Origin: Candidatus Woesearchaeota archaeon
Lineage (GTDB): Archaea > Nanobdellota > Nanobdellia > Woesearchaeales > GW2011-AR9
Direction: 5' to 3'
DNA: 37,750 bases
Assembly (NCBI GenBank): GCA_018670095.1
Contig: JABHRR010000015.1
Span: 1-37,750 of the forward strand
A program made the translations under genes and the position numbers. Below, one piece after another: positions 36,467-37,750 of the stretch (its first letter is position 1; the number at the start of each line of letters is the position of its first letter). Below the pieces are notes generated by a model, which was given only the letters and a program-made list of their open reading frames with translations, had not been told where the DNA came from and searched no databases.

Positions 36467-36527
36467 AAATGTTGATAATATTTTTGTAAACTCTTTTTTG
36501 GCGAGAAGAAAAAAATACATTTTACAA

Positions 36528-37055
36528 TTATGGTTGATGAGAAACTTCATTCATCATAACATTCTTTATTGGAATAACATACTTGTTCAAAAAAGATTCT
36601 CTGCTTCTTGCTTGTTTTTTCACTTTCTTAGGAAATAATTTTAATCCTAAACAATGAACAGCAGCACTAAATCCATCAAATGCTCTATAAACCTGTTTTA
36701 AATTTGGATCTGGTAATATAACATTTTCTATGTTTCTATCGCTAAAGTATTGTTGATAAACTTTCATTCTTTGCGTATGTGATTGATGACTAATAAAAGT
36801 TAATTCGTCGTCTTCGTCTGTGGTATCACAAACAGTTACATAGCTACCAAAAGTTGAGAAAGCTTCTGAATATTCAGCATTCTCTAATCTCCCATCTAAA
36901 CAGTGTAATTCATCAGCAATATAATTTCTATCTAATGACTGTTGATCATATCTCCTTCCAGAAATAACTAATTTATCAAAGTCTCTCTTTAGAGCTTCAT
37001 CTAGTCTTAATTGCATAACTTCTTCTGCTGCACCTAAGATAATTCCTATTTTCAT
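36528..37055 (-). CDS. YdcF/DUF218-like protein
   Basis: IGIILGAAEEVMQLRLDEALK, KLVISGRRYD, LTFISHQSHTQRMKVYQQYF. Confidence 0.5.
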   Translation of the reverse strand: MKIGIILGAAEEVMQLRLDEALKRDFDKLVISGRRYDQQSLDRNYIADELHCLDGRLENAEYSEAFSTFGSYVTVCDTTDEDDELTFISHQSHTQRMKVYQQYFSDRNIENVILPDPNLKQVYRAFDGFSAAVHCLGLKLFPKKVKKQARSRESFLNKYVIPIKNVMMNEVSHQP

Positions 37056-37144
37056 TTAATGATAAGATTTAGTGTGTTTTTTATAAAACTAACATTAAAA
37101 AATTTGTTTTTGAGAAAAATTGAAAAATATAAAAAAAAGAAAGT

Positions 37145-37750
37145 TTATTTTATTACTATTGGACCAGTGAAAGCATCATCAGTATTGTATGCCCAAAGTT
37201 CTTTACCAGTTGCAGTGTAAAAAGCGTAAAGATAATCAGATTCACCTAAAACGTATCCTACGCCTCCTTTTACCACCACTGAACCCTTGAACCCATCATC
37301 AGTATTGTATGCCCAAAGTTCTTTACCAGTTGCAGCGTTAAAAGCGTAAAGATAATCAGATTCACCGATAACGTATCCTACACCACTTTCTATTACTATC
37401 GGACTAGTGAAAGCATCATCAGTATTGTATGCCCAAAGTTCTTTACCAGTTGCAGCGTTAAAAGCGTAAACATAATCAGATTCACCAAGAACGTATCCTA
37501 TTCTGCCTTCTATCACTATCGGACCAGTGAAAGCATCATCAGTATTGTATGCCCAAAGTTCTTCACCAGTTGCAGTGTCAAAAGCGTAAACATAATCAGA
37601 TTCACCGATAACATATCCTACTCTGCCTTCTATCACTATTGGACCAGTGAAAGCATCATCAGTATTGTATGCCCAAAGTTCTTTACCAGTTGCAGCGTTA
37701 AAAGGGTAAACATAATCAGATTCACCAAGAACGTATCCTATTCTGCCTTC
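37145..37750 (-). CDS. PQQ-type beta-propeller repeat protein, C-terminal part (5' end outside window)
   Basis: Repeated 40-aa unit VIGESDYVYAFNAATGKELWAYNTDDAFTGPIVIEGRVGY; frame appears open to the window edge. Confidence 0.8.
   Translation of the reverse strand, partial: EGRIGYVLGESDYVYPFNAATGKELWAYNTDDAFTGPIVIEGRVGYVIGESDYVYAFDTATGEELWAYNTDDAFTGPIVIEGRIGYVLGESDYVYAFNAATGKELWAYNTDDAFTSPIVIESGVGYVIGESDYLYAFNAATGKELWAYNTDDGFKGSVVVKGGVGYVLGESDYLYAFYTATGKELWAYNTDDAFTGPIVIK
37161..37750. repeat. 120-bp tandem repeat, about five copies
   Basis: GACCAGTGAAAGCATCATCAGTATTGTATGCCCAAAGTTCTTTACCAGTTGCAG recurs with 120-bp period from 37161 to the end with few substitutions. Confidence 0.95.

Noticed and set aside
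37161-37750. Tandem repeats as a CRISPR array
   Set aside because: Period is 120 bp with no unique spacers and the reading frame is continuous; it is a coding propeller repeat.

Overview
AT-rich archaeal chromosomal segment. Archaeal-type ProRS, SepF, an ArlI/GspE-like ATPase, BRE/TATA promoters and bulge-helix-bulge tRNA introns point to a DPANN-like lineage; that placement is my inference. Most of the window is housekeeping or hypothetical genes: IleRS C-terminus, MgtC/DUF4010, PIG-L deacetylase, GT4 glycosyltransferase, PolX, metallophosphoesterases, ProRS, MsrB, SppA, a large subtilase, SepF, a T4P-like ATPase neighbourhood, an FmrO/ArmA-like methyltransferase, signal peptidase I and a PQQ-type propeller cut by the window edge. 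The most unusual items are: (1) a two-gene operon (15478-13626, minus) made of a 48-aa ribbon-helix-helix protein missing from the ORF track, overlapping a protein with five ~70-77 aa repeats whose variation is concentrated at a few positions, fused to a candidate PD-(D/E)XK nuclease domain, with a perfect 8-3-8 palindrome between the TATA box and the start codon; (2) three intron-containing tRNA genes, two of which (Leu-UAG, Gln-UUG) carry two introns each, including non-canonical positions 30/31 and 10/11; (3) a LAGLIDADG ORF that reads into the 5' exon and first intron of tRNA-Leu; (4) three tandem paralogous membrane proteins beside coiled-coil genes and an ArlI-like ATPase; (5) a tandemly duplicated nucleotidyltransferase protein with a degenerate first copy. 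No database searches were run; family assignments come from motif recognition.
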